From Rufibacter hautae (lineage in GTDB: Bacteria > Bacteroidota > Bacteroidia > Cytophagales > Hymenobacteraceae): a stretch of 64,000 nucleotides of DNA. Location of the stretch: the NCBI RefSeq assembly GCF_008271695.1, contig NZ_VKKY01000003.1, forward strand, positions 62,001-126,000, given 5' to 3'. A model generated the notes under the pieces. It searched no databases, had not been told where the DNA came from, and saw only the letters and a program-made list of their open reading frames with translations. Position numbers and translations under genes: made by a program. Position 1 is the stretch's first letter, and every line of letters starts with the position of its first letter. Positions 19,001 through 27,117 of this stretch are shown piece by piece.

Positions 19001-19638
19001 AGATGAACAACTACCTGCTTGGACGCGCCGGGGAGCGTAAAAAAGAGTTGCCGCTGGCGCTGGTGGAAAACCAGCAGTACATTCATTACCGCAAAGGATC
19101 AGTGGTGATGTACGCCTTAGCGGATTACATCGGCGAGGACAAGCTGAACGCGGCATTGAAAGAGTACGTGCAGAAAGTGGCGTTCCAGCAGGCGCCGTAC
19201 ACCAACTCGGTGGAGTTTATGAGCTACATCCGGAAAGCGACGCCGGATTCGCTGCAGTACCTGGTAGAGGATATGTTTGAGAACATCACGCTCTACGAGA
19301 ACAAAGCCACCGAGGCCTCGGCGGTGAAGCAGAAGGATGGCACGTATAAAGTCTCGCTCACCATTGATGCCAAGAAATTCCGCGCCGATAGCTTAGGCAA
19401 CGAAAGCCCCGCTCTGCTGAACGATTTTGTGGATGTGGGCGTGATCACCCGTAAAAAGATTGCCGGTACCTGGCAGGATGTGCCGCTGTACCTGCAGAAG
19501 CAGCGCATCAAGGCTGGTCAGAACAAGATTGAGGTCACGGTGAAGGAGAAACCACAGCGTGCAGGCGTTGACCCCCTGAACAAGCTCATTGACCGTAACC
19601 CCAATGACAACACCAAAGAGGTGACTGTGAAATCGTAG
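16009..19638 (+). CDS. ABC-2 permease fused to an M1-type zinc aminopeptidase domain
   Basis: A 1209-residue fusion. The first ~600 residues are an ABC-2 permease in two blocks of membrane helices (about 20-280 and 335-600). A soluble C-terminal part follows a final TM (about residues 582-602) and contains a gluzincin site, HEVAHQWWAH (His947, Glu948, His951), with Glu971 as third metal ligand. The ligand spacing is one residue longer than the classical M1 HExxH-x18-E. The GAMEN exopeptidase motif appears to be replaced by PFSESIGF. The topology suggests the peptidase faces the periplasm. Such fusions are known in Bacteroidota, and their substrate is unknown. It works with the upstream ATPase. 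Confidence 0.85.
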   Translation: MFLNIFLFELKYRLKRPATYIYFFLFFLMALLCVFGVSGVFGGTVIIGGGSSASLKANSPYQINWVITILSWFGVLVTSAMMGNPVFRDFEHKTHSLFFTTPISKWSYLGGRFWGSFLVTLLVFSGIAFGYIFASAVAPLFPSVEASKFGPFNLMFYVQPYLLIVIPNLLLTGAIFFTLGTLTRNMLAVYIGSVLVLVLYGVASALTADLDNDLLANLVDPFGATGVYQTTRYWTAAEQNTLVLPLSQPVLWNRLLWGGIALLLLIFCFWRFSFSFFASEGKARKLRREEAPGIVATSHRLTLPKVSQEFSFGRSFGQFWKLAKLEFKGIVRSVYFIAIVVAGIVFLLSTASQIGKLYDTNTYPVTSEVVSILGGTFALFMLIIITFYSGELVWRERDARMNQLYDALPIPNWVPFTSKLVALMGIQVVLMAVVLVCGIVIQAAKGYFNFELGLYVKSLFGLQLVDYLLMCALAMLVQVLVNNKYLGHFIMVVYYLANIFKGQLGFEHLLYSYSSDPGAPYSAMNGYGHFVGPIILFKVYWGAFAIILALLSNLLWVRGTEANIKGRFKLAALQLSKSTLLVLASAATVFIVCGGFIFYNTNILNEYRDSDDNERLQAAFEKTYKKYQHLAQPRVVDVYLETDLYPKEREFRFKGHYWLKNKTSVAIDSVHLMLDDNALIKQLEFARPAKTVLFDKTSGYHIFQLAQPLVPGDSVKLNMDLLYQTKGFKQRSYNTGIVYNGTFINSQLLPHVGYQEAYELGDDDTRKENGLKPKERMAKVNDLKARQNTYISNDADWITFETVVSTVPDQIALAPGYLQKEWTKNGRRYFHYKMDSPILNFYSFLSADYEVKKDKWNDVAIEVYYQKGHEYNLDRMIKGVKKSLEYYTANFSPYQHRQVRILEFPGYSAFAQAFPNTIPFSESIGFIADVDDKDPEDIDYPFYVTAHEVAHQWWAHQVIGGDVQGSTLMSETMSQYSALMVMKKEYGAERMKKFLKYEMNNYLLGRAGERKKELPLALVENQQYIHYRKGSVVMYALADYIGEDKLNAALKEYVQKVAFQQAPYTNSVEFMSYIRKATPDSLQYLVEDMFENITLYENKATEASAVKQKDGTYKVSLTIDAKKFRADSLGNESPALLNDFVDVGVITRKKIAGTWQDVPLYLQKQRIKAGQNKIEVTVKEKPQRAGVDPLNKLIDRNPNDNTKEVTVKS

Positions 19639-19662
19639 GTCATTAAGTATAGGACGATTGTG

Positions 19663-19697
19663 AAAGGCCCGGCTAGTTAGCTGGGCCTTTTTGTTTT
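19663..19697 (+). terminator. Intrinsic terminator
   Basis: The sequence AAAGGCCCGGCT, loop AGTT and AGCTGGGCCTTT, followed by TTGTTTTT, ends the ABC/peptidase operon. Confidence 0.85.
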
Positions 19698-20413
19698 TAA
19701 GGCGCTAATCGGGAAGTGGAGGTTCACGTCAAGTGAGAGCAAATCAGAATTCTATTAGCACAGTAGAATACTTGTTTAGCGCCATGAAATTTTCTGCCTT
19801 GAAAGGGGCAGAAGTTAGTGCTGGTTCGGTTCGGATTTAGGGGGTTTTACTTTGTTTTCGGTGGTAGAAGATGGAAGGGAGGTAAATCCGGAAGTTTTTA
19901 TAAATCTATCTAACTTTTCTAGGGAGTAGGGTCTAGCTCTAAAGACTAACAAACGTTCTGTAAGTTGCTGTTATTTAACATATTGCTATATTTTATTGGT
20001 ATTGTCTAAAGTAAGATGGAATAGTTTTCTGACCGTCTAAGGGATTACTTAATAGGAAAAACATAAGAATTAAGGCTTTCCTTATAGTCGGCAGAAAATC
20101 ATATGATTTTACTAAGGATGCTTTAGTCTATTTTACTGCTGGTTTAGCCGAATGTGCTATGATATCGCAAATTTTTTGAAAAAAGGTAGAGGTTAAAAAC
20201 ACCGTTTAAACAGTTTTTAAGCCGTTTTTACGAAAAAGTTCCTTTTTTTATATATTTTTTTATATAAATGTTTGCTTTGCGTATTATCAATCTTCTATAT
20301 TTGTCTCATTCTACTAAGTAATTGTAGTATTTTAATCTACTAAAACAACTGCAATTCTTACTGTAGAATCAAGGTAAAAATCACGGTTTCAATAAAGGTT
20401 TAAAGGGGGAAAG
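19698..20413. other. Long AT-rich intergenic region with a candidate promoter
   Basis: No gene is seen over about 715 bp. It holds a weak inside-out palindrome (20194-20230, arms TAAAAAC.../...GTTTTTA) and a promoter-like element near its end (20271-20303). Confidence 0.6.
20271..20303 (+). promoter_or_regulatory. Candidate Bacteroidota promoter for the TPR gene
   Basis: TATATTTG (20296-20303) is a full match to the TAnnTTTG -7 element. TTTG occurs at 20271 (21-bp spacing) and 20276 (16-bp spacing). The downstream gene starts at 20414, preceded by an unusually good Shine-Dalgarno-like AAGGGGGA. Confidence 0.55.
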
Positions 20414-21031
20414 ATGCAACGGATTAAGGTTGTGGTGAGCATGATGGTTTTGGTGGTAGCTACCTTACAGGCTTCGGCATTTCATCTTCGGCTTTCTCCC
20501 GGGAGTGGTGACAGAATAAAGGAACTATCGCAGCTTATCAAGCAGCAGCCGGGCAATGCCCAGGCGTACGGCGAACGGGCTGCTGCCCGCATGGAGGCGA
20601 AGGATGTATACGGTGCCATCAAAGACTACACTTTCGCCCTGACGCTGTCTGAAGGGAATGACCAAGCGTATCTGCTGGGCCGGGGAAACGCTTTTCTGGA
20701 GATAGGTGCCTATAAGGAGGCTTTGAAAGATTTTGACGCCATTCTGATGAATGGAAACTCAACGGATGCTCTGTACGGCCGGGCCGTAGGAAAATATTAC
20801 CTGGATGATTTCTTTGGAGCAATCAGGGATTTGGATGAGGTAGTGGCGGTCTCTCCCCAACACTCCAAAGCGCTGTGCAACCGCGGTATTGTGAAATTGG
20901 AGCTCAACCAGTTAGAGGAATCTGTCACAGACCTGACCCTTTTTCTGACGCTTTATCCAGACCACCAGGAGGCCGCGTATGCGCTGCAGGTGGCAACGAA
21001 TAAACTGCAGCGGCGTATTGCCAAGCGCTGA
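20414..21031 (+). CDS. Exported tetratricopeptide-repeat protein
   Basis: A 205-residue protein with a signal peptide (about 1-22, VVVATLQASA) followed by about five TPR units from residue 35 to 195. Typical TPR residues are visible: NAQAYGERAAARMEAKDVYG, AIKDYTFAL, YKEALKDFDAI, FGAIRDLDEVV and SKALCNRGIVKL. TPRs bind proteins, and the periplasmic partner is unknown. A purine-rich AAGGGGGA six bases before the ATG is one of the few Shine-Dalgarno-like sites in the window. It is followed on the same strand by a small secreted protein gene, possibly a separate unit. Confidence 0.8.
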   Translation: MQRIKVVVSMMVLVVATLQASAFHLRLSPGSGDRIKELSQLIKQQPGNAQAYGERAAARMEAKDVYGAIKDYTFALTLSEGNDQAYLLGRGNAFLEIGAYKEALKDFDAILMNGNSTDALYGRAVGKYYLDDFFGAIRDLDEVVAVSPQHSKALCNRGIVKLELNQLEESVTDLTLFLTLYPDHQEAAYALQVATNKLQRRIAKR

Positions 21032-21150
21032 GTTTAGCCGACTGCCCTAATAGCAACTTTGCTTACTCAAATCCTTGTCTGGCGCTTTTAGGAGCGCAGT
21101 TATATATCGTATCGAAATAAAAACAACAATTAAACAAACACACAACAATC

Positions 21151-21543
21151 ATGAAAAACGCCTTACTCACATTCTGCTTTTTATTCGTGTTGGTGATGAA
21201 CGCTGTGGCCCAGACTGGCCCTGCTAACCCAGCCGTAGAGAAAACCTGCAACTCGGTTACCCGCCTGATGGTGCAATCCATTGGTCTGAACGAGAGCGAA
21301 TACCTGCAGGTAAAAACCCTGAACCAGCAACGCCTGGTGAAAGCCGCTGAGGTTGCCAAAATGTACAGCAATGACGCGGAGATGCGCGACACCCGCCTGA
21401 AAGAGATTGAGACTACCTTTGAAACGGAACTGTTCAAACTGCTCAACAGCCGCCAGGTAGAGGCTTACTCAGAATTCAAAGCCAAGCCAGAAGGAAACTT
21501 TCTGTCTATGGTGAAAGAAGTAAGCAAAGCCGGCAAGAACTAA
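21151..21543 (+). CDS. Small secreted helical protein of unknown function
   Basis: A 130-residue protein with signal peptide MKNALLTFCFLFVLVMNAVA cut before QTG. The mature part is mostly helical and charged (ESEYLQVKTLNQQRLVKAAE, RLKEIETTFETELFKLLNSR). This pattern, ending in LLNSRQVEAYSEFK, resembles small periplasmic helical-hairpin proteins of Bacteroidota (Spy/CpxP-like in style), but I do not claim that family. An efficient terminator follows. Confidence 0.7.
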   Translation: MKNALLTFCFLFVLVMNAVAQTGPANPAVEKTCNSVTRLMVQSIGLNESEYLQVKTLNQQRLVKAAEVAKMYSNDAEMRDTRLKEIETTFETELFKLLNSRQVEAYSEFKAKPEGNFLSMVKEVSKAGKN

Positions 21544-21560
21544 GCCGTCAGCCAGATTCC

Positions 21561-21601
21561 AAAAGAGAGGCCTGTTCCCTGGAGCAGGCCTCTCTTTTTT
21601 T
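21561..21601 (+). terminator. Intrinsic terminator
   Basis: The arm AAAAGAGAGGCCTG pairs with CAGGCCTCTCTTTT, and a T-run follows. Confidence 0.9.
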
Positions 21602-21633
21602 GTAAGAATTGAGTCAATGAATAGAGTTACCCG

Positions 21634-22179
21634 TTAGGAGAGGGCTTTCCCGGCCAAGGTCTTGCTCAGGACATCCCACACCACCACGCCTACGGTCACG
21701 GAGATGTTCAAGGAGTGCTTCGTGCCGAACTGCGGAATCTCCAGCACGCCATCGGCGGCCTTGATGACCTCGTCCTCTACCCCGAAAACCTCGTTTCCGA
21801 ACACGAATGCATATTTGCCCTCAGAAGCCGGCCTGAAATCGGCCAATGAGGTGCTTCCTTCGGCCTGTTCCACGGCCCACACCTGGTAACCGCTTTTTTT
21901 AAGGCCTTCCACCGCCTCCAGCGTATCGGGTACATGTATCCATTCCACCGATTCCGTGGCGCCCAACGCGGTTTTGTGAATCTCTTTATTGGGCGGCGTG
22001 CCCGTAATGCCGCAAAGGTAGATCTTCTCCACGGCAAAGGCATCGGCGGTCCGGAAGGCGGAGCCCACATTATGGAGGCTGCGCACGTTGTCAAGAACCA
22101 ACACCAACGGATTTTTTTGCTTATTTTTGAAGTCCTCCACTGAATCGCGCTGGAGATCTTCCATGCTTAGTTTTCGCAT
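21634..22179 (-). CDS. TrmH/SpoU-family RNA 2'-O-methyltransferase
   Basis: A 181-residue SPOUT methyltransferase that uses S-adenosylmethionine to methylate ribose in RNA. All three SpoU motifs are present: motif 1 in SLHNVGSAFRTADAF (about 34-48), motif 2 in AFVFGNEVFGV (about 124-134) and motif 3 in LEIPQFGTKHSLNISVTVGV (about 146-165). It consists of the catalytic domain alone, without an N-terminal substrate-binding domain, so the target (tRNA or rRNA position) cannot be assigned. It lies divergent to mutS. Confidence 0.88.
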   Translation of the reverse strand: MRKLSMEDLQRDSVEDFKNKQKNPLVLVLDNVRSLHNVGSAFRTADAFAVEKIYLCGITGTPPNKEIHKTALGATESVEWIHVPDTLEAVEGLKKSGYQVWAVEQAEGSTSLADFRPASEGKYAFVFGNEVFGVEDEVIKAADGVLEIPQFGTKHSLNISVTVGVVVWDVLSKTLAGKALS

Positions 22180-22234
22180 AGTTGAAAAGAGAATGCCATG
22201 TCCTGCAAAGGTAACATATTGCGGGAATAGGTGC

Positions 22235-22270
22235 GTTTTTGCCCTGTTTCAGGAAATTCAGGCCAAAAAC
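22235..22270. repeat. Intergenic palindrome, family copy 12
   Basis: Left arm GTTTTTGCCCTGTTTC faces AAATTCAGGCCAAAAAC. It lies between the trmH-like gene and mutS. Confidence 0.6.
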
Positions 22271-22307
22271 CTGAATCCTAGGCGAAAACGTGGAAAAGGG
22301 AGCCGCT

Positions 22308-22343
22308 GTTTTAGAGCCGTTTTTTAGAAACTGGCCAAAAAAC
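22308..22343. repeat. Intergenic palindrome, family copy 13
   Basis: Left arm GTTTTAGAGCCGTTTTTT faces AGAAACTGGCCAAAAAAC. It is the second copy in the same divergent gap. Confidence 0.65.
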
Positions 22344-22426
22344 AAGGCATCATACAAAGGGAGGATGCGGATACTGATTTCACATTAGCCTATCTGCACA
22401 AGACACAATTAGCACATTTTACCGCT

Positions 22427-25066
22427 TTGGCTAAGACAACCGCAGAGTTCAGCGCCACGCCGCTGATGAAACAATACAACGCCATCAAGGCGAAATACCC
22501 GGGCGCGCTGCTGCTCTTCAGGGTAGGGGACTTTTATGAGACCTTCGGCGAAGACGCCATCAAGGCCAGTAAGATCCTGGGGATCATGCTTACCAAGCGA
22601 GGTAATGGATCGGCGGCCGAGACGGCGTTGGCCGGATTTCCGCACCACTCGTTGGATACCTACCTGCCTAAGTTGGTGCGGGCCGGGGAGCGCGTGGCCA
22701 TCTGTGACCAGTTGGAAGACCCCAAAACCGTGAAAGGCATTGTGAAGCGCGGCGTGACCGAGCTGGTGACCCCCGGCGTGTCTTTCAACGATCAGGTGCT
22801 GGAACAAAAACGCAACAACTACCTGGCCTCGCTGCATTTCGGGAAAGAGGCAGTGGTGGGCATCGCCCTGCTGGATGCCTCTACCGGCGAGTTCCTGCTG
22901 GCCCAAGGCGATGCCGGATACGCCGCCAAGTTGCTCCAGAATTTCAGCCCTGCTGAGGTGCTGTTCTGCAAAGGCAAAAAGGAGACGTTTTTCCAGAACT
23001 TCGGGTCTGATCTGTGCCATTACGCGTTGGATGAGTGGGTGTATAGCTATGATTTCGCGCTGGAAGCCCTTACCAAACAGTTCAACACCGCTTCGCTCAA
23101 AGGTTTTGGCGTAGAGGCACTCACCGAGGGCATCACGGCCGCCGGCGCCATCCTGCATTACCTCGCCGAAACCCAGCACCATGACCTGCGCCACATCACG
23201 GCCCTAGGCCGATTAGAGGAAGACAAATACGTGTGGCTGGACCGCTTCACGGTGCGTAACCTGGAACTGATCTATCCACAGCACCCCGAGGGTGTGCCCC
23301 TGATTGACGTGCTGGATCATACCATTACGCCCATGGGCGGACGTCTGCTACGCAAGTGGCTGGTGTTGCCCTTGAAAGACGCTGCCCAGATTCGGCGCCG
23401 GTTAGACACGGTAGAAGCGCTGCAAGCCCGCCCCGATCTGCTGCAGGACATCCACCATTACCTGAAGCAGATCAATGACCTGGAGCGTCTCATCTCCAAG
23501 GTGGCGGTGCGCCGGGTAAACCCCCGGGAGCTGCTGCAACTGGCCCGCGCCCTGGAAGCTACGTTGCCCATAAAGGAACTGCTGGCCGTGAGCGGCGTAC
23601 CTGCCTTGCAGAAGTTATCAGACCAACTCTTGCCCTGCGAGTCTATCCGGGATGAGATCCAAAAAACTCTGAAATCTGATGCGCCCATGCTCACGAATCA
23701 GGGCAACATGGTGCAGACCGGCATCGACGCAGAATTGGATGAGCTGCGGGCTATTGCTTTTTCGGGCAAAGATTACCTGTTGCAGATTCAGCAGCGCGAG
23801 ATCCAGAACACAGGTATTTCTTCATTGAAGATCGCCTTTAATAAAGTATTCGGGTATTATCTGGAGGTGACGCACGCGCACAAAGACAAAGTGCCCAGTT
23901 CCTGGATGCGGAAACAGACCCTGGTGAACGCCGAGCGCTACATCACTGAGGAACTGAAAACCTACGAGGAGAAAATCCTGCACGCCGAGGACCGTCTGTA
24001 CGTCATTGAGCAGCGCATCTTCAACGAACTGGTGTTGAGCGCCGCCGAGTTTGTGCCCCAGATCCAGCAGAACGCCAAGGCCCTGGGAATGCTGGATTGC
24101 TTGGCCAACTTCGCGCAACTGGCTACCCAGAACAACTACGTGAAGCCCGAGGTCAACGACAGCACCGTGCTCAACATCACGCAAGGCCGTCATCCGGTGA
24201 TTGAGAAGCAGCTGCCACTGGGAGAACGCTACGTGCCCAATGACATCCGGCTGGACAACGAGGACCAGCAGGTGATTATCATCACGGGGCCTAATATGGC
24301 CGGTAAAAGCGCATTGCTCCGGCAAACGGCTTTGATTGTGCTCATGGCGCAGATCGGGTCCTTTGTGCCCGCCGAGGCCGCCCAGATTGGGGTCATTGAC
24401 AAGATCTTCACCCGCGTGGGCGCCTCCGACAACCTGAGCCGGGGCGAGAGTACGTTCATGGTGGAAATGACCGAGACCGCCAGCATCCTGAACAACCTCT
24501 CGGACCGCAGTCTGGTGCTTATGGACGAAATTGGGCGGGGGACCAGCACCTACGACGGTATTTCTATTGCCTGGGCCATTGTAGAGCACCTGCACAACGC
24601 GCCCAAAGGTCGGGCCAAGACACTTTTCGCGACCCATTACCATGAACTGAACCAACTTACGGAGGATTTTCCGCGCGTGCGTAATTACAACGTGAGCGTG
24701 AAAGAGAGCAACGGCAAGATCCTGTTCATGCGCAAGCTGGTGGAAGGAGGCAGTGCCCATAGTTTCGGGATACAGGTGGCCCAAATGGCTGGCATGCCCA
24801 ACAGTGTCGTGATCAGGGCCAATGAGATTATGCACCACCTGGAGCAGGAAAAGATCGCGCATCCGCACCAAGATCCGCAGGAAACCCTCAAAAGCCTGCC
24901 CAAGCAGCCGTATCAACTCAGCATGTTTGAACTCAACGATCCGCAGTTGGTGCGCATCAAAGAGGTATTCGAGAAGCTGGACATCAACACCATTACCCCG
25001 GTAGAAGCGCTCCTGAAGCTTAATGAGCTGAAGATGCTGGTGGATGGTAAGAAGGAGAAGGTATAA
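22427..25066 (+). CDS. mutS: DNA mismatch repair protein MutS
   Basis: An 879-residue mismatch-recognition ATPase. The mismatch-contacting Phe-x-Glu is in [12 protein letters not shown] (about residues 35-46). The connector, lever and clamp domains follow. The ATPase has Walker A GPNMAGKS (621-628), Walker [13 protein letters not shown] and the [10 protein letters not shown] switch region. The most plausible start is a TTG at 22427, because the usual N-terminus ([20 protein letters not shown]) follows directly and no in-frame ATG is close. Partner mutL is not in the window. A long antisense reading frame inside it is a shadow. Confidence 0.96.
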   Translation: MAKTTAEFSATPLMKQYNAIKAKYPGALLLFRVGDFYETFGEDAIKASKILGIMLTKRGNGSAAETALAGFPHHSLDTYLPKLVRAGERVAICDQLEDPKTVKGIVKRGVTELVTPGVSFNDQVLEQKRNNYLASLHFGKEAVVGIALLDASTGEFLLAQGDAGYAAKLLQNFSPAEVLFCKGKKETFFQNFGSDLCHYALDEWVYSYDFALEALTKQFNTASLKGFGVEALTEGITAAGAILHYLAETQHHDLRHITALGRLEEDKYVWLDRFTVRNLELIYPQHPEGVPLIDVLDHTITPMGGRLLRKWLVLPLKDAAQIRRRLDTVEALQARPDLLQDIHHYLKQINDLERLISKVAVRRVNPRELLQLARALEATLPIKELLAVSGVPALQKLSDQLLPCESIRDEIQKTLKSDAPMLTNQGNMVQTGIDAELDELRAIAFSGKDYLLQIQQREIQNTGISSLKIAFNKVFGYYLEVTHAHKDKVPSSWMRKQTLVNAERYITEELKTYEEKILHAEDRLYVIEQRIFNELVLSAAEFVPQIQQNAKALGMLDCLANFAQLATQNNYVKPEVNDSTVLNITQGRHPVIEKQLPLGERYVPNDIRLDNEDQQVIIITGPNMAGKSALLRQTALIVLMAQIGSFVPAEAAQIGVIDKIFTRVGASDNLSRGESTFMVEMTETASILNNLSDRSLVLMDEIGRGTSTYDGISIAWAIVEHLHNAPKGRAKTLFATHYHELNQLTEDFPRVRNYNVSVKESNGKILFMRKLVEGGSAHSFGIQVAQMAGMPNSVVIRANEIMHHLEQEKIAHPHQDPQETLKSLPKQPYQLSMFELNDPQLVRIKEVFEKLDINTITPVEALLKLNELKMLVDGKKEKV

Positions 25067-25118
25067 GAGGAGTTCTGAGTCTATAATTCTGAGTCCTGAG
25101 TAAAGATCCAAGTTGGAA

Positions 25119-25160
25119 GCCGTTTTAGAGCTGTTTTGTCAAAACAAGCCCTAAAACGGC
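25119..25160. repeat. Intergenic palindrome, family copy 14 (terminator-like)
   Basis: A 42-bp copy with arms GCCGTTTTAGAGCTGTTTTG and CAAAACAAGCCCTAAAACGG, followed by TTTTGTGCTT. It is near-perfect and sits where the mutS terminator is expected. Confidence 0.8.
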
Positions 25161-25291
25161 TTTTGTGCTTCATAGCTTTGTCTTTTTCTGTTTGTGGCTG
25201 AGTGACTCTGGTTTGTAGATGTCTGAAGGTTATTTGCGGTGGTTAAATCAAGTTAGAAGCAGGTTAATCTAGTGCTGTGGCCAACGTAGGA

Positions 25292-25311
25292 GCTAAAGGC
25301 AGGCCTTTAGC
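25292..25311. repeat. Short perfect hairpin
   Basis: GCTAAAGGC, AG, GCCTTTAGC: a 9-bp stem with a 2-base loop in the mutS-tRNA gap. The function is not evident. Confidence 0.4.
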
Positions 25312-25388
25312 AAGATCGAAGCAATAATTTTTTGCGTTGAAGCAGTTTTTCACGGGTTCTACTGCTGCTCTCCCGGAAAATGTCGGCC

Positions 25389-25426
25389 TGTTTCAGACCC
25401 GTTTTCCGGAAAACAGCCTCAAAACA
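25389..25426. repeat. Intergenic palindrome, family copy 15
   Basis: A 38-bp copy with left arm TGTTTCAGACCCGTTTTCC and right arm GGAAAACAGCCTCAAAACA. The centre pairs perfectly (GTTTTCC/GGAAAAC). Confidence 0.7.
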
Positions 25427-25512
25427 CCTGTAGGGCAATAAAAAGCGTAAAATTTTTCTCCTTGATTTTCAGTAGGATTACCTATTTGTGAAGATTTTTT
25501 TTGGATCAGGAC

Positions 25513-25542
25513 TTGACTTCGTGATTTTTGTGCTTACCTTTG
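25513..25542 (+). promoter_or_regulatory. tRNA promoter (Bacteroidota type)
   Basis: TTG (25513-25515), 19 bp, then TACCTTTG (25535-25542), a full TAnnTTTG -7 match. It lies 37 bp before the first tRNA. Spacing and position are ideal. Confidence 0.8.
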
Positions 25543-25578
25543 TATCACTAATTCAAACAGCGGATTAGAAAACAAAAC

Positions 25579-25651
25579 GCGAAAGTAGCTCAGTTGGTAG
25601 AGCGCGACCTTGCCAAGGTCGAGGTCGCGGGTTCGAACCCCGTCTTTCGCT
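25579..25651 (+). tRNA. tRNA-Gly (anticodon GCC)
   Basis: A complete 73-base cloverleaf. Acceptor GCGAAAG pairs with CTTTCGC, the D arm is GCTC...GAGC, the anticodon stem is CGACC/GGTCG with loop TTGCCAA, and the T arm carries TTCGAAC. The discriminator is T and CCA is not encoded. It is followed by a hairpin and then a tRNA-Leu. Confidence 0.96.
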
Positions 25652-25658
25652 CAAAGAT

Positions 25659-25690
25659 AAAAGACGTTACCTCGGTAACGTCTTTTCTTT
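25659..25690 (+). terminator. Hairpin between the two tRNA genes
   Basis: AAAAGACGTTACC pairs with GGTAACGTCTTTT (13 bp, two-base loop), followed by CTTT. A second small hairpin CATCTCCC/GGGAGATG lies at 25703-25720. Confidence 0.65.
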
Positions 25691-25725
25691 ATCTGCCTAT
25701 TTCATCTCCCTTGGGAGATGAGGTC

Positions 25726-25809
25726 GCCGGGATGGTGGAACTGGTAGACACGCAAGACTTAAAATCTTGTGACCATTAGGTCGTGCGGGTTCGATTCCCG
25801 CTCCTGGTA
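25726..25809 (+). tRNA. tRNA-Leu (anticodon UAA)
   Basis: An 84-base class II tRNA. Acceptor GCCGGGA pairs with TCCTGGT through two G-U pairs. The anticodon stem CAAGA/TCTTG carries loop CTTAAAA. The long variable arm is TGACCATTAGGTC, the T arm carries TTCGATT, and the discriminator is A. Confidence 0.95.
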
Positions 25810-25817
25810 CGAAGAAT

Positions 25818-25865
25818 AAAACAAAGAGGCCCCGTAAGTTTAAACTTACGGGGCCTCTTTGTTTT
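25818..25865. terminator. Perfect 48-bp palindrome, bidirectional terminator
   Basis: The 24-base arm starting AAAACAAAGAGGCCCCGTAA is followed directly by its exact complement with no spacer. It ends the tRNA unit and faces the convergent membrane protein gene. Confidence 0.85.
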
Positions 25866-25968
25866 CCATAGTCAGTGAGCCTTTTAGTTAATGTATGGCT
25901 TAGTTGAATCAACTTCTATAATGCAGGTAAGGTGCGGTGTGTAGAAGCCCGATGCATTTTCCATCATT

Positions 25969-27117
25969 TCAAAATTGTGGCTCAAAAATGGGTGCTATCT
26001 CGTTGTCTGGTTCGCTTATGGTGGCTACAGGACGCGGGCGGAACAGGCTCTTGGCGATTAAGATAATGGCAACGCCCCAAAGCAGGATACCGAGGTAAAG
26101 CTTCAGCTCTGTCTTGTCTGAGGGTGATAAAAGAACAGAGGAAGTGCTAGGGTAGAAAGCTTCTTTGCCTCGCATGAAGAGTAGTAACAGGATAGAGCCA
26201 GTTGCAAGGGCTTTTATATAGAACCGGTTGAGTAAATTGCTGATTTTCTCGTAAAGCCAGGTAAAGTCAGTGAAGGCGAGGTACACCATGCTGTTGGCGA
26301 TGAAGGGAATGTTGAGCAGGAAAGTATTGGTCACATGGAAGGTGCAGGCAATCAGGAGCCACAGACGCCAGGCTTTCCGGGAATGGAGTAGAAAGAACAG
26401 CGGGGATAACTCAAAGACCACGGCTGTGTAGTCAAAGATCTCTAACAGAAGCGGCGGAAAATAGTTGACGTAATTGGCTAGGAAGTAGTGCCGGTCTAGG
26501 GTATAGTATCCGTCATTGAACCACCCCAGAAAACCGTTTTGTGAGGGATCAAAGTCTACCCAACTTAGCGCTTTCTCAAAGCCTGCGGAGAACATCGCGA
26601 AGCAAAGCAAGATGCTTAACAGGGAAAGGCTTTTGGAGGGAGAGTCAAATCTTGATTTTTTGTCTGGCAGTACTGCCAGGTGCTTTCCCCAGCCAGAGAA
26701 AGACATGCAAAGCAGTAGTGAATAAATCAGAATAGAGTGGTCTATTTTTCCGAAGGAGAAGTTGAAGTTTAGCCCAACAAGGCAAGAGAGGAGAAATACC
26801 AGCGTAGAGATTCTTGCCTTGACTCCTATGGTGAAGCAAACCAAACTGAGTAAGACAACGCCGTCTAGCAGGTAGAAAAAGGTGGAACCCGGAAATCCGG
26901 GAAAGAGATTGGCCAAGCTCAGCAGCGGGGGAGTGAAGAGGGCTTGGGGAACTCCTGCTATCCAGCTGAAACTGGGAACGTAGATGGCTAACATGAAAAT
27001 TCCTACCACAATCCGGAAAGCGCTCAGGGCTTTTACATTTTCAGGTGATGTTGACAAGCAGACTCTTTCCCAAAAGAGCGTGTTGGCTTTATTGGTCCAG
27101 GCGTAAAGTGTTTTCAT
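25969..27117 (-). CDS. Polytopic membrane protein, HTTM-like
   Basis: A 382-residue protein with about nine to ten hydrophobic segments and a hydrophilic C-terminal tail. The layout and sequence style (ALSAFRIVVGIFMLAIYVPS; FSFGKIDHSILIYSLLLCMS; SFSGWGKHL; GFEKAL followed by WFNDGYYTLDRHY) resemble the HTTM membrane domain related to vitamin K-dependent gamma-carboxylases. That assignment is from memory, and I cannot verify catalytic residues. It overlaps the upstream small gene by 29 bp, so the two are translated from one message and probably act together in the envelope. Confidence 0.7.
   Translation of the reverse strand: MKTLYAWTNKANTLFWERVCLSTSPENVKALSAFRIVVGIFMLAIYVPSFSWIAGVPQALFTPPLLSLANLFPGFPGSTFFYLLDGVVLLSLVCFTIGVKARISTLVFLLSCLVGLNFNFSFGKIDHSILIYSLLLCMSFSGWGKHLAVLPDKKSRFDSPSKSLSLLSILLCFAMFSAGFEKALSWVDFDPSQNGFLGWFNDGYYTLDRHYFLANYVNYFPPLLLEIFDYTAVVFELSPLFFLLHSRKAWRLWLLIACTFHVTNTFLLNIPFIANSMVYLAFTDFTWLYEKISNLLNRFYIKALATGSILLLLFMRGKEAFYPSTSSVLLSPSDKTELKLYLGILLWGVAIILIAKSLFRPRPVATISEPDNEIAPIFEPQF

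Noticed and set aside
25070..25101. Short direct repeats TTCTGAGTC / TTCTGAGTCCTGAGT after mutS
   Set aside because: Too short and few to be meaningful.
23822..25111. 429-residue open frame on the minus strand
   Set aside because: It is antisense to mutS, is His/Val/Gln-rich with no recognisable domain, and MutS motifs cover the whole region on the plus strand.
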